The notes: generated by a model not told the origin, from the letters alone. A stretch of DNA of 64,000 bases from Paralvinella palmiformis (GCA_025642065.1 JAODUP010001326.1:1-64000); one strand, 5' to 3'; positions 1 to 13,677 are shown, counted from the first letter of the stretch. Program-made: numbers and translations.

Positions 1-247
1 TGGGGTTATCTTTAGTGCGATTTACGTCTTTACTAGAATTTATTTAAAACCCCCCCCCCCCATACTCTGTTAAGAGTTACATACCTGAGTAATAAAACTC
101 TCCATCGTTTGAAGGTTGATGAACGTGAACATGCTGTACTATTTAGCTCATCGGGGCTCACACACACATATATATAGATAGATTGATAGATAGATAGATA
201 GTTTTCTTTGTCCTTTTGTAACATTTTCGTATAAGATTAGGACCATT
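1..247. other. Non-coding start of window with C-run and GATA repeats
   Basis: Contains a 12-base C run at about 49-60 and a short (CA)n/(TA)n/(GATA)n patch at about 160-200. No gene is recognised. Confidence 0.5.
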
Positions 248-440
248 CTGGTCATGTTGCTACCAATGAGGTCCTTTTCTTACTTGTACTGGTCTATTTG
301 CTACCATTGCTGGTCCTCTTGATACCTTTTTTTGGTCCTATTTGCTACCACTGGTCCTAAAACTACTTTTTCACTCCATTATCTATCTGTTAGGTCCTTA
401 TGTTACTCATAAACATAAGTATGGTCCCAATGTTACATTA
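248..440 (+). repeat. Degenerate ~20-bp minisatellite (GGTCCT..TTGCTACCA)
   Basis: About eight spaced variants of GGTCCT followed by TTGCTACCA or similar, at a period near 20 bases. Examples start with ggtctatttgctacca, ggtcctatttgctacca and ggtcctaaaactac. The units are eroded and there is no open frame across the array. Confidence 0.55.
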
Positions 441-552
441 TCTCTGGCAGATAGATAGACAGATAGCTCCGTTTGTTAGCAAATACTGGGTATGTGAATT
501 TGTACTGATCATGTTGAAAGCTGGGATGTCACCAGATTGGGAAACATTTCAG

Positions 553-636
553 AGTACATGGCGCTCCATGAATTCAAAATGGCGTCCCATGTTAAACGCG
601 AAGTAACACATCTTGTTATAAATAGTCTTTGCTGAC
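553..636 (+). repeat. Dispersed repeat family D1, copy A
   Basis: Shares a near-identical ~80-base core (ccatgaattcaaaatggcgt...acgcgaagtaacac..cttgttata) with the inverted copy at 28121-28210. There is no coding evidence; a short frame starting ATGGCGTCCCATG is not kept in sequence between copies. Function unknown. Confidence 0.7.
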
Positions 637-3600
637 ACCCCCTGTCTTTAATGCATGATAACTCATGTCAGAGAGCCGTAAATACGAATTCACCATTTTA
701 GAAACGAAACAATATTAAGTATGTTATTTTTTATATTAAAGTAATTACAGCATTTAGAGTCTGTAAAATGACTACAGAAAAAGCAATAATTCAACATTAA
801 CAAGACATATGGGAACAGTTGTCTAAATGCATTCCTAAAATGAACATGTGTGTGATTTACAAACATAATAGTTGTTACATTAGTATGGTATTTGGATGTG
901 GTTGTCAATATGGCACTCAATAATCTGTTGAAAAATAAGGACCAAACACTTGACGTGGTCAAATTTATTTATTAACAAAAAATCCATAAAGTAACGAAAG
1001 GACCCACTTAAAGTTAACATAGGATAATATCTCTGGTAATAGTTGGTGATCGTTCATGTATAATATAGTGCTTGTGTTCGTGTGTCTATGAGTTATAACA
1101 ACTCGATAATACTGACGTCTTAAAAGGACCTGTATATGGAGTGTTATGCTAATTACTCTGGCTTGTATTGACTGTTGTAGTCCAGGTTAATATATGCATT
1201 TGAATATAATATTTTCAACAAAATAATTTACATCTGAGATATCCTCAACTTATGATCAAAACTATCCACTCACCTCATATAGTTACACGTTATCCATCGA
1301 ACAACTACGAGCGATAATAGATGCTGATTCCAGATTGTCACTGACTCCCGAAGAATATCCGAGCCGACTATATATGCGAAGAGATCAGGACACACTCAAA
1401 CATTCATGCATTCATCGAGTAGCCCATTTGCATGAGAAGAGATTCTGCTGCAGACACATGGTAGTGAAGCTGGTTATAAACGACACAGAGACTAGTAGCC
1501 AGTGGGTCAGGCTCGTACTATAGCTGTGTGCCATTTAATAGGCGGTCACTTAATACACCTGGATAACACAAGGCCAACGAATAGGAAGCCTTTGGCTTGT
1601 AGCCTCTGTTATTATTTGAGAGAGCACAACCACCTTCTTAGACATGATAATTGAAAGTTGTCTTTGCTTCATTACTGTAAAGTGTTTGATTTAAAAGGAT
1701 TTTTAACTTCTTATGGTTACTTCTTAAATAAGTACAATTCACTTGGCGTTAGTAATACACACATGTATTTGTGTGTAGGCTAAACATGTATTCTGACAGT
1801 CTATGGAAAGCCACTATGACAGATAATTAAATCAGATTAAGTCATCCTGAATACTTGATCATGAGTCTGGAGATGTGACATCTCACGTTTGGTACAGAAT
1901 CGATGGGTAATATAATTATAAATAACTCATCATCTGTATCCCCCCCCCCCCATTATGTCAACATTCCCAAATTTTGATAAACGAGATTTGTTTCACGGAT
2001 TTAAGATTTTCAAATCTTTATCGATTGAATCTACTCTGTCAATAGAAATATGTTTAGTTCACCAAATTAATGAACCCTTCGAAAATTTAAACACGTTAAT
2101 ATCCAATTTATTTCCTTTATCTGACTCAAAACCATACATACAAAGACATATCTTAATTTTATACTGCTGGTCAGTTCCAGACATTATCACCTTGTCGTGT
2201 TACAGTACCATTCAGCCATTGCACGTCGATAGACGCCCTATTATAGACTAATATTCGTCAATTTATTGTTGTCATAATGCTGGTCTTTGGTCAAAATTAG
2301 TGACGTCGAGTACGTTAACGTTTGCGAGATACATTTGTTTTGGTCCACAAAATCACTACTTCACATAAATAATAAATTACTCCATATAAAAGACAATATA
2401 AATATATATCAAATGTGATATTTAGAATTCGATAATCACCAGATAGCTAAAATATATTAAATTTCTATCTATCAGGAGATAACATGATGTTGATAAACAA
2501 CAATTATGGTATAATAAGCATTTTTCGGCATTATATTAATGAGATGATAAGATAGTAACAGGATATCTCGCAAATACACTATACGGTGACATAACGAGGT
2601 TTACCTTTGTATTATCAGAGTGTTAATTACTCTATCACAAGATAATATAAACAATGTTCATCTACCTGAGCCGTACCAATCCTAGTTTATAATCTACTAA
2701 CTTAAATAAATGATTAAATATGAAATACAAACTATTAAATATCTACCATCTAAAATAAAATATTAAATATGAAATATGATCGTCAATCTCAGGTACGGAT
2801 AATGTGTATTTTAACACTGTGTGGAAAAAAACTTAGATAATTGTCAAAAGTAAATACAATCTTTAAATAAATCATCGGGGATCTTAAAAAATTATAGACG
2901 TTTTTCCTGTTCAAATTAATATAATGCATCATTCCTATAGTTACTATGTAATAAAACTCGAAAAAAGCAATTCGTCGAATCTGAGAATGACACATTCAAA
3001 GTTAAAAGAAAGACAGATGTTTCTTAATTATTATATTTTCTTCAAAGATCAGTTTAGAAGATGTATCTTCTACAAAACTTGGCTTTTCCAAAGAACAGAT
3101 GTCATGAATAGATTGTCATTAAAGACAATAAGCTAATTGCTTCTCGATGTTATCATTCGATGAAAAACTAATTATTGTGTCGTAATCGAGTTGCTGTTGT
3201 GAGAATTATATAATCATTAACATTTTCAAATCATATTTACATCATAGATACACTACACGAACTACATGATTAATATCTTATTTTAATGTTATTTATGATA
3301 AGCAGATTAAAACTAAACTTCAATGTTATGGGATACAATCGGACTTGGGAAGAACTCTTCTACTCCCACATATTACTAAATATAATTATATACAACAAAC
3401 GTTATTATATAAAATATATCAGCGAGTTGAGACAAATCCCACTACTCGTGATTAGGAACATCACACAGGATGTAACTAAATGTTTATATAAATAGTTTTA
3501 GTAACAGCTAAGCTACATAAAGATCCTGACTAACTGAATGAGTGATAACTATAGGAATCCAGAATAGATCAATTTCGTTTTATTGCCGATATGAAAACCG

Positions 3601-4006
3601 AAAAATATAATAAACATTTTGATAACTAATAGAAAAGAGATGTTCTAAAGTTCTAATCGTTTATAAACTTTGTCGTTCTGAAAGTAATAACTCCATTCCA
3701 AGATGAGGCCAACATTTGTCAAGTTCAGTATTAATGAATTATCTAAAAATTAACGTTGTAAATATGGTCATTGATGTTTATTATCATATATTTATTGTTT
3801 TTAAAAATGGATACATCTTGGACTGGAGACGTCCCATTCTATACTCGACAAATGACTACCACGAAATTATAGCTTTATTTTATTCTATAACCTGTAATAT
3901 TAAACGAGACAATGACATCATTTATATTTCTTGTCTGTTAGTAAAACTATTTTAAATTATGATTTATATTATATTTTGGTGATAATTCTACTCATTAATT
4001 AATAAT
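637..4006. other. Non-coding, no recognised feature
   Basis: AT-rich DNA with stops in all frames apart from chance open frames under 100 codons. A C-run lies at about 1940-1952. I see no exon-like segment, RNA gene or transposon signature. Confidence 0.5.
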
Positions 4007-4152
4007 TCGTTGTTGTTGTTGTTGTTGTTATTGTTGTCGTCCTCGTCTTCATTGTCCTCGTCGTCGTCATTATTATTATTGTTATTATTGTTATTATTAT
4101 TGTTGTAATTGTTATTGTTATTGTTGTTATTGTTATTGTTGTTGCCGTTGTT
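4007..4152 (+). repeat. Compound (TTG/TTA/TCG)n trinucleotide array
   Basis: About 145 bases of TTG and TTA triplets with an interior TCG/TCC-rich patch. A purely simple-sequence tract. Confidence 0.9.
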
Positions 4153-6112
4153 TGCTGAAAGCCCGCGTCATCTAAGTCAATGTTATGACGTCATCCTTTA
4201 GTCACACTTTTCCCCCCTTTTATTGTTACTTTTAATAACAAAAAAAGGTCAAAGAGTACATCTATTATAGAATTTGTCGTCGTTGGTTTATTAACTGTCC
4301 TACATTAAGTCGTATATGATCCCATAAGTGTGAATGAACTTAAACATCAAACGATCTTCTCTGGATTATCATCGTTATCAAGGGAAGGAACTTGATGGCT
4401 ATTAATGGCACCCTTTGAGGCAGTCTGTAGGAATGACGATGAGGCGACCGGGGAAGATCTTACAAAGATTGAGTGATTCTAACTCAGATGCTGTATTGAT
4501 GGTGATATATTAATAATCTATTTCTTGCTTCTTTGAGTGATAATGATAATCTTATATCTTGTATTATCTGGCCATTAATTAAAATAATAAGTGGAATTAA
4601 ATAAGATAACAGTGAAATAAGAACGGATTTAATCATCTTGTCATCAAGTAATTAATCACTATCCGTATGTTTTATCATTATAATACAACACTTAAGGATG
4701 TTATACATCACTGGAGCAGAAAGTTAAAGAATCGGCCGGTATCATGTTTTTTTTATATTTTAACAGAGAATATCATTTAAACTCTGAAACTAAAGTCTCG
4801 TCATAATACCATCAAATGTTGCATTTAGAACTCCAGGAAAACATACATTTCAATGAGGAAAATTGAGGAAAACAACTAAAAATACCGGATACCAAACTGG
4901 ATACGACCATCGTTAATCCAGGCGTTAGAACAAATAATTATCATTCTGAGCAGAAAGTATCTTCCTGTTCCAGAATAGATCTATTAAAATATATCAATCT
5001 CATCATAACGCAGTAATAATAACCATAATATTTCTTATATGAACATAATTTCTAAAAACTGTCACTAAATAATGACCAGAATCGAACTTTCGAGACATAA
5101 ATTATTCATATTAATTCACTTTCAGTCTGATTTAGTCAAATATTTAGACTACCACGAACGTGTTCATTCTAAAGAAGCAACTTGATAGCCAAAGGACAGT
5201 TTCCTAAAAAGGTAGTTTTTGGTATTCTGAAACCAACATTCTCGTAAATATGTTAATTTATTCCAATTATGAGAACAGTAAATTTTGTCCTATTGTAAAA
5301 AAAAAACTACTTTTCAAATAAACAACGATATTATTATTAAAGTGCAGCTTTTATATTCCATCGTCAATTTATATTTCATCAAATTTTAAGTCAATATAAC
5401 AAATTCGAGTTTCGAACTGGAGACACCTAGCATTCCGTTCTGCTACTCTACGCACCTTTGTATTAAGTCATGCAAGAAGATATATTATAATGAATGTTTA
5501 ACTTATTTCTTTAAATCACTTTGTTGATTAAACGATATTCAAGGTCATTGTTATACAGTAGTTGTGAGCATTAGAATATTTCTAGAATACCGCATCAGAA
5601 TAATTATATTCTGTCGAATCCAGATTCAGAGTTTGTTAAATGTCAGAACCAATCAAATATTCTGTTCACATCCGATCATCGTTTGCTTTGAATCCATTGG
5701 AACAAAACAGTGACGTTATAGAGATACATAAGGGACACTAAATATGCATATTGAGTTTTATTTATGGTAATTACTTGTAGAACTGAGCACCTTAATGGCA
5801 GAGCCGCAAAATTAAATGTTAGAGGATCACAGTTTGAATGGACAAGCTGAGTACCTGACTTTCATGTACTCACTAATATATTTGTCCTAGATGAGTATGT
5901 CCCATAGATAGATTATGTAAATTATTAATTATTCAATCAATAGAAACACGATGATGGTCATAAATCTGAAAGTGTGTGTATCATTAATAAATGATAATGT
6001 GGTTTGAAAAAATATGGAAGATTTAGTTTATTTGTATTAAGACCTGGATTATTGATGATTAATTATTATGTTTTTTAAGTACATTCAGAATCAGAAGACA
6101 CATAAATATTCT

Positions 6113-6113
<1 letters not shown>
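4153..6113. other. Non-coding, no recognised feature
   Basis: AT-rich stretch with no open frame of interest and no recognisable repeat. Confidence 0.5.
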
Positions 6114-6155
<42 letters not shown>

Positions 6156-6191
6156 TATATTTAATAAAGCGCCCTTATTAGCAGGAGCCAT

Positions 6192-8070
6192 TCAAAGGCG
6201 CTGTACAAATAATATGTAATATAATAACACTCCAAAAAGTAATGATTTAAAAGATAATAATTGTTTATCTGTGAAAGCGACCTTAAATAGGTGTGTTTTT
6301 AGAAGAGACTTTCTAAGAGACGACACATTTCTAATATTTACCTGCAACCTATTCCACAAAGTGGGGGCTGCAAAACTAAACGCACAATCACCATATGACT
6401 TGAGCCGAGACACTGGCACCTGTAATAGTATCTGACTGGATGACCTGAGTTTTCGGGATTACTTTCTAATAGAAACCAATTCACACAGGTATTCTGGCGC
6501 CATATCATTATTATATTTATAAGTTATTAACAAAATCATGATGTGGATACGCTGTCTAACAGGTAGCCAATGTAGGTTTTTAAGAATTGGAGTGATATGA
6601 TCATATGTTCTAGTATTTGGTACAATGCGAGCTGCACTATTCTGAATTCGCTGAATGTTATAATCAGACATTTAACAGGGAGTTACAATAGTCTATACGA
6701 GATGTAACAAAGTCTATGCGAGATGTAACAAAGTCTATACGAGATGTAACAAAGTCTATACGAGATGTAACCAAGTCTATATGAGATGTAACAAAGGCAT
6801 AGACTACAGTTACATTAGTGCTTCTTTTAAACAGTGGATGTTCTGGCGCCATATCATTAATAGATTTATAAGTTATTAACAAAATCTTGAAATGGATACG
6901 CTGTCTAACAGGTAGCCAATGTAGTTTTTGAAGAATTGGAGTGATATGATCATATTTTCTAGTATTCTGAATTTGCTGAATGCGATAAATGTTATAATTA
7001 GATATGCCATATAACAGGGAGTTACAATAGTCTACACGAGATGTAACAAAGGCATGGACTACAGTTACAAGTGATTCTTGTGTCAAGAATGCTTTTAAAC
7101 AGTGGATATTCTTAAGATTGTAGTAGGGAGCTCGGCATACTGAAGTGACATGTTCATGCATGTTAATACACTGGTCAAAAATAACCCCTAGATTTTTTAC
7201 TGACCCATTAGGGGTAATCGAAGATGCACCCATCTGTAATTCTGGTGTCTTTAGGGATTTAACACAATATGGTGATGCCAAATATAAAATATTTGTTTTA
7301 TTATCATTTAGTTTTAGAAGATTTTGAGTCATCCATAGTCGAATATCGGCAATACAATGTTCCAAATTCTTCAAGGAAAAGGAGAAATTTAACTCATTGT
7401 TAGGATCTAGTGATATATACAGCTGTGTGTCATCAGCATAGAAGTGATATTTAACCCCATATCGCTGCGCAATGATCCCAAGAGGACGGGTATAAATTGT
7501 GAAAACCGGAGGACTGAGAACTGAACCCTGTGGTACACCAGATAACAAAAACTGAATGTCAGATAAAATACCATGAACAGACACTGTCTGGGAGCGTTGT
7601 TCCAGATAGGATCTAAACCATTCAAGTACTTTACCTGACAGACCAAACATGTCTTTTAACCTAGAGAAAAGTACATTATGGTCAACTGTATCAAATGCAG
7701 CAGACAGGTCAAGAAGAACAGGTATTACTGGCTTACCTTGATCAATTGACATCATAATATAATTTTTCACTCGAACCAAGGCTGTTTCATTGCTGTGACC
7801 ACTTTTATAGGCAGACTATAGTTATTCATTAAAGTTATTATTGATTAAATATTTGCTTAGATGGAAAGCAACTGCCTTTTCTATAACTTTAGATAAAAAT
7901 GTAAGGTTTGAAACAGGTCTGTAATTGTGTGGTTTTTTATTAATGGTTTTACAATGGCAGCTTTCATGGATCTTGGGAAAACACCCAGAGATAATGATTT
8001 ATTAACTATATTTGTAATTGGATTTATCAGAACATCCAGACAATCTTTCACAAGCCATGTAGGCATAGGG
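6192..8070 (-). pseudogene. L2-like LINE: reverse transcriptase and C-terminal part
   Basis: RT motifs in order: a start region at 8066-7881 (VKDCLDVLINPITNIVNKSL, VFPRSMKAAIVKPL), then in the long frame 7779-6664 LLDLSAAFDTVDHNVLFSRL, SGVPQGSVLSPP, YADD at 7440-7429 with FYADDTQLYI, and VKNLGVIFDQ. The C-terminal YGDCAFSFAAPTLWNRL at about 6400-6340 is the usual end of L2 ORF2. Catalytic aspartates are kept. Frameshifts and duplicated C-terminal segments show it cannot make a full protein. Confidence 0.9.
6690..6800 (-). repeat. 21-bp tandem array encoding VTSRIDF, five units
   Basis: Five head-to-tail units of gtctatacgagatgtaacaaa with single-base changes. Because 21 is a multiple of 3, the minus-strand frame stays open as VTSRIDF repeats. 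The seed is the VTSR(V/I)DYCNSLL motif of the LINE RT C-terminal region, which also occurs once at about 7045. Confidence 0.93.
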
Positions 8071-8483
8071 TCAACTGCACAGAAAGCATTAGAGAAAGCA
8101 ACTGTCTGATATCAGTCTCTGTAAAAGGTTCAAATATATCCATCATGGATATGCAGGACACTTCTACCAATGGCTTACCCTGTGATAAGGTGCTGGACTG
8201 GAACCCACTATGTATATTTAATATGTTTTGACAAAAGAAGTTATTAAAACAATGGGCCATATCTTTATAGGAGTTGATATTATTTGGGAGGACAGTTTGA
8301 CTTTTATGTAATACTTTATTCACAACACTGAAAAACAGCCCTTTGATTTTCCTTGGATGCCTTGATCTTTTTATTATAATTATCAGATTTAACAGAGGCA
8401 AGGGTATTTTTAACAAGAATTTTACTGACCTTGAACATTTCAAAATGAACACACAAACTGGTCCTGATCCACAGCCGCTCACA

Positions 8484-9650
8484 TTACCTTCTGTGTCTCT
8501 TTGCAGCATGTATGTTCTTATTATACCATGGAAGCATTGGTCTGCTTGCCATTTCCTTTATCCTTAAAATTGCATGTTGATCTACAATGTCTCTCAATGT
8601 ACTATCATAGAGATCCACCAGATGATCCACATCATCCAGTGGATCCAATACCAGAGAAGAGACTCGCAGATCAGCAAGAAAAGCCTCCTTGTCAATTGAC
8701 TTATATCGTCTATATGAAATAACTTTAGCTGAAACAGATTGTTTCTGTAAAGATATATTAATGTTAACAAGGAAATGATCAGACAGCATGGAAGACACAG
8801 ACACACCCTTAATGAAATTGTCATCATCACGGGAGATGACAAGATCTAAGATGTGACCATGTCTCTGGGTTCTTTTTTGGACATGCTGTCTGAGATTGGC
8901 AGATCTCAGAATGTCAGCCAGTTGTTTGGTATCTGCTTTCCTCTGGCAAACCCAATGTATATTGAAATTATCTAAGATCAACAGATGACCACTGTTGGTA
9001 GCAAGAGAGTCAACAAATGCTGAAAATTCCTTGAAGAAATCTGCTGCTTTCAGGCCATTTTTCTTAGTGGGGTGTAATCGGTAGATAATAGCTACACGAA
9101 CACTTATCCCCCCAGATACAAAAGTCAGTTGGTAATTTTCAAAAGACTTAGCCTGAAAACGCAAATGGGTTTCACACTTCAAAGAATCACGGAGAAGAAT
9201 GCCGACTCCCCCACCTTTCTTGTGAATCCGAGCTGCATGATGGAATGAATATCCAGCTGGAGTCACATCACCAACAATTTTCTAGTCTGAAACATTACCA
9301 GTCAGCCAAGTCTCTGTAATGACAAGAGCATCAAGATCCATATCCTTAATAACATCAGATATTTCATCAGATTTATTACAGATCGACTGACAATTTATAA
9401 GACCAATACTTACATTTTGTACAGCTGTGACATTATATGGTGTTATTGGCACAGTGATCAAATTACTGGCATCAGACCCAATCTGTTTTGGATGTTTTCT
9501 ACTACGTGGGCGCATCGCTAAACAAATGGTCTTACCACCATAGGGTCGTAAGGCAAGCAACTGATCTCTAGTATAATTCATTATAATCACAGAAATAAAA
9601 TAAGTGAAAATTAAAAATAAAACATTCACAAAGACCTCATTCCTGTACAT
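8484..9650 (-). pseudogene. L2-like LINE: pre-endonuclease and endonuclease part of ORF2
   Basis: Two blocks in the same frame (9650-9282 and 9266-8484) separated only by TAG. Visible endonuclease signatures are LINCQSICNKSDEI, VITETWLTG, GGGVGILLRDSLK, LLILDNFNIHWV (the usual GDFN is changed to LDNFN) and MLSDHFLV (the catalytic SDH). The domain would nick target DNA to prime reverse transcription. The nonsense codon, the altered GDFN and the downstream frameshift make it inactive. Confidence 0.88.
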
Positions 9651-9898
9651 GGTTCATTGAGGATTTGCTGTCTCTTTTTATTCGAACCGAAGAATTTGCC
9701 TATTCGTTGACCTTTTCTGACTATCACTTATTATCACTAAAAGTCCTATCATTTATTAATTATTCTTGCATATTGCATAACATACATTAAATATGTCAGG
9801 GACACAGTTAAATGTTACATTGTCCTTACTATTCAGCATAAATGTGCAGAAAGATACCTCTACCAAAGCGTAACCTTAAAGTGTCTCATGTTCATGTG

Positions 9899-9901
<3 letters not shown>
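9651..9901. other. Spacer between LINE 5' end and TA tract
   Basis: Probable 5' leader of the L2-like element or flanking DNA; nothing coding seen. Confidence 0.4.
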
Positions 9902-9976
<75 letters not shown>

Positions 9977-10000
9977 TATATATATATATATTTTTATATA
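9902..10000. repeat. (TA)n microsatellite
   Basis: About 100 bases of almost pure TA. Confidence 0.95.
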
Positions 10001-10763
10001 CTAGAAAGCAAATAAGGAAGGGTCATGGCATCAAAGTAAACTAAATACATTAAAAGTTTCACCTAAATATAAAAAGACACAATCTGACAGCAAAGTGTAC
10101 AGTCTAAGGACAACATATAGACCCAATTAGATCACTGTATAATTAATCAACTAATTAAATTCCACAATATAAGCTGATAGCAGGTATTATAAACAGTCTG
10201 TGCCCAATATGTTACAGCCAGAGGTCTCTATCCCAGATTTCAACAAATATAAACAGTCGGCATTCAAATATTGATGAGAAAGGGATAGTTTTGACTTTTT
10301 CACGTACGCGTAATCACACAGGATGGGGGATGTTGATTAATTAGGCATATTAATTGTTTTAGGTTAATTATTACTAGTTATTAAGTCTGATGTTGAAGCT
10401 TGTGGGTTTTGAAGTATCCCATTGTTATGGATTGACTCAGCATTGTATTGGTACAACTTACTATATAAGCTACAAGCTCCATATGGTCATCTCTAGAGAC
10501 TTCAGTTCCACGATAGTAGGAATTCCTTCTGTGTATGATGCTTATGTCAGTAGAAATAAATACAAAAAGTATTGTGCGATAAATATTCCCGAATATTCTT
10601 TCTCACTCCAGAGTGAATGTAAGGGATCAGTTGATGCATTGTTTGATGTTTATAACAAAGACATCCAAATTATTGTTAGCATCATACTTCTTCATGTTCG
10701 AAAATCGCCTAAGCTCCTTCATATTTTGATAAGCTTTGATAAGCTAAGAGAAGTCATGAGGAA

Positions 10764-10766
<3 letters not shown>
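10001..10766. other. Non-coding, one unrecognised open frame
   Basis: A plus-strand frame opens at 10390 and stays open for about 125 codons before running into the CA array. Its translation has no family signature I recognise and no splice context, so I do not call it a gene. Confidence 0.45.
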
Positions 10767-10807
<41 letters not shown>

Positions 10808-10959
10808 TACATACATACAAACACACACACACACACATACATACATACATACAAACACACACACACACATACATACATACATACAAACACACTCACGCAC
10901 ACATATACACACACGCACTCACACACATACGCACGCACACACACACGCACACCCACAGT
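10767..10959 (+). repeat. (CA)n microsatellite with CATA and CGCA interruptions
   Basis: About 190 bases of CA repeats broken by blocks of catacatacataca. The blocks recur three times with the same spacing, so the array has a higher-order ~50-bp unit. Confidence 0.95.
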
Positions 10960-11482
10960 AGATAAACAGAGCAATATATATCTAGAGAAAGGGGGGGGGG
11001 TTGTGGCTATGATTAAAATAAACTCTTCAGGCTAATAAGGCAATTAATGAACAATAATTCAAATGTAAATCTGCCATATATGGTCTCTTTTTAACTTCTA
11101 GCGGGAAAAATCAGCGAATTCTTTATTAGAAAAACAACATTCATCAGGAATAAGATAACTTATGATTCCTCAAATACTATCTAAAATACTGCCATGGAGG
11201 TTGGTAATATGTTTAGGGGGGGAAATGCTGGAAACGTGTCTTCTACTTTCTGTGAGTTATGGTGAAAGAAAAAATCACCAGGTTTCTGAACAGGTCATGT
11301 GACTTTGATCCACTGCCTTAGTGGGTTTTGAAGAAATGCATAGATCAATTTCTTACACCGAGAATGGTAAATTATAAATAGGTCATTGGATGAGTCAGTG
11401 ATGCCGCTGTGTTTGATATTATTCTCTATGTTCATGCTGCTTAAGATATTTGGGTTGAATGAGGAAGATATGAGGAGCACTT

Positions 11483-11790
11483 GGAGCACAATGACACCCA
11501 TAACAACTATCAGTCTCCTTATGGTAGAGGTATTTCAGCAGAGGCTGCTATCCTCAAAGTGCTCAATGACGTTGCTGTGTCTTTTGATGAAGGATTTCTG
11601 GCTGCATTAATTATGCTTGATTTATCTACAGCCTTTGATGTAACAGAACATTCGATACTGAAGCGTTTATATTTTTTTTCATTTGGCATCAAGGAAAAGG
11701 CTTTAATCTGGGTAAGTTCATACCTCTTCGACAGAACTCAGTATCTTTCACCGGATAAAGGAAATCAGAGCTGTGTTAGTGGTTATCACC
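11483..11790 (+). pseudogene. LINE reverse transcriptase fragment
   Basis: A single open block reads EAAILKVLNDVAVSFDEGF, then LIMLDLSTAFDVTEHSILKR and FGIKEKALIWVSSYLFDRTQ. These are RT motifs 2a to A of a CR1/L2/Jockey-type LINE (the LLDLSAAFDTVDH and FGI..L.WF.SYL..R.Q pattern). It is truncated on both sides, with no YADD box nearby. Confidence 0.85.
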
Positions 11791-11859
11791 GCTGTTCTTC
11801 AAGCTACGAAAAGATCTTATCTCGGATTTTGTTTTGGCCAATCCCTATAATGAAGTAAT

Positions 11860-13345
11860 TTCCTTCCTACATTCAGGAATATCCTGACGCCATACAAGTT
11901 AATAACGACTGTCTTGTTTTAAGGTCAGCTTTCAATTAAGGCCACTAATGCGGTGACCTTGATACACGTTTTTGTCCTGTACTATCATGTGATTGACTAT
12001 CATCTTAGATACAATAACGACTTCTGCTCAACCTGTCATAATAAACATCATTGATAAGCCAAGCGAGGAATATTAGGTTAGTAGGTTTCTTATTACGGTC
12101 GAATGGCTTCAGCAGTCGAGAGGAATGACAGGTGACACTCATCTTTCAAATCTAGCAACTCATTAAGACAATGAGATGATCGATTGACCAGGATATCAAT
12201 AATAAGATGAGAAAGTAAATATATGTTGATCTAACATATAAAAATATGTAATTAGAACAAATAAATTGAGCGTTCCTGTAAAGAAGAGAAAATGATTAGA
12301 TATCTAGAACATAATAAGTCATTTACCGAGTCCAGATGTTCTAGTACTATATCAATTGTTTAAGGTTAGATGTATTCCAAAAATATCATAATAATCTATT
12401 ATTAGTTAAATTTGCTAATTAACTTATTGCTACATGTATAAAGGAATCTTTCTTTAGATTTCAAATATGTTTTAGCAATACACTTTTTTCAACTAAATGG
12501 CCAAAATATTAACACCATACTTTTTAAGAACGTTACTGAGCAAATTTTCAGGGTAATCATTATATGAATGAAGTGTCAAATAAGATGAGTTATCATTGTG
12601 CAAAAACCACCATAATAATGATAACTGTAGTTCTGATGATACTAATGGTGCCCAGCTTAATGATGATACGCTATCGTTATTGATCATTAGTTCTGTTATC
12701 ATGACTAATTCATAACATCATCAAATGATTTTGCGACGGAAATAGTCGTGACCCATTTGTCGATTATTATTTGCGTTACGTGGCGACGGAGGCCGAATAT
12801 CTAAATATTGTGTATAGAAAGATGTCATTGTCTGTACATGGAAATGGATTGATAATGACCCCAGCTTGATGAAAGGTCCATAGAATCTATACATCTACCA
12901 GGTGTTGGTTAATGGCGATATTATCTGTGATCAGGTCATATTGTCCTGTCGGCTAGACTATAATAAATAAAGATGGCTATATCAAGGAACATCTAACTGT
13001 GTTTATCGCTTGTTTTGATGTGATTTATTCTGATGCGGACGTTTTACCAAGATGGCGGCATCAAATAGTAATATAAATGAAGATTAGGGTATTTTCCTTT
13101 TTAAGGTGTTTTGTCAGATTTGGAGGGATCCTACATTAGTTGTCAGAGTTGGCTTCTGAATTATCATTGGAATAGAACAGGTGTGCGAACAATCAGAAAA
13201 TAGTTAGTTTTGGGCATGATTATAACAGATCCGGAACATTGACGCTTAATGTTAAAATGGCGGGATTATCACGGTATTGTCGCTCAGCGGATCCCCTATA
13301 AACCCCACAATGCAAAGCGCGGCTGGTTTGTTTTGGTTTTTGACG
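11860..13345. other. Non-coding, no recognised gene
   Basis: No exon-like sequence. A strong start context (accaagATGGCGGCATC) at 13046-13062 opens an 11-codon frame ending in TAG, too short to call. The same string fits a YY1-type site, but that is a guess. Confidence 0.45.
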
Positions 13346-13349
13346 TCAT

Positions 13350-13611
13350 CATGGTTCAGGCTTATTATAGATGACTACTCACTCCTATTGGTGACCTACA
13401 TGCGATAATATTGCCTTTCTCGCTTCAAATTATTATGCGTAATGCAGTCTCCATCTGAATATAACTATAATCCCGCCAGCTGTTACAGATACACAATGAA
13501 GCCCCGTATCAATATATAACGTTCTTGTCAGCTATTATAGATGACGTACCAAATCATACTGCTGGCCTACATAAGATAATATAAACCCCCCCCTCTCTCT
13601 CTCTCTCTCTC

Positions 13612-13677
<66 letters not shown>

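Larger units (their letters stand above)
6114..9650 (-). mobile_element. L2-like non-LTR retrotransposon (LINE), near full length, inactive
   Basis: A LINE on the minus strand. It encodes an apurinic-type endonuclease, then reverse transcriptase, then the L2-type C-terminal region, and ends in a (TTA)n microsatellite at 6114-6153. Just before the tail are gcgcc and gcgctttattaaatat motifs typical of L2-clade 3' ends. It is broken by an in-frame TAG near 9282, a frameshift near 8500 and further shifts near 8060, 7800 and 6665. It carries a ~360-bp internal duplication and a 21-bp tandem array. Copies of its 3' part lie at 38780-39705 and 53195-53690. The clade call rests on overall domain style; CR1 or Rex-like assignment is possible. 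Confidence 0.88.

Noticed and set aside
1955..2251. 98-codon open frame near the window start
   Set aside because: No recognisable motif and isolated in stop-rich DNA; length is within chance for this window size.
10390..10965. 191-codon open frame
   Set aside because: The last third is CA-repeat translation (His-Thr); the first ~125 codons have no recognised family, splice sites or conserved copy.
13052..13087. Short ORF ATGGCGGCATCA... in strong start context
   Set aside because: Only 11 codons before TAG and no donor site before the stop; more likely chance or a binding motif.
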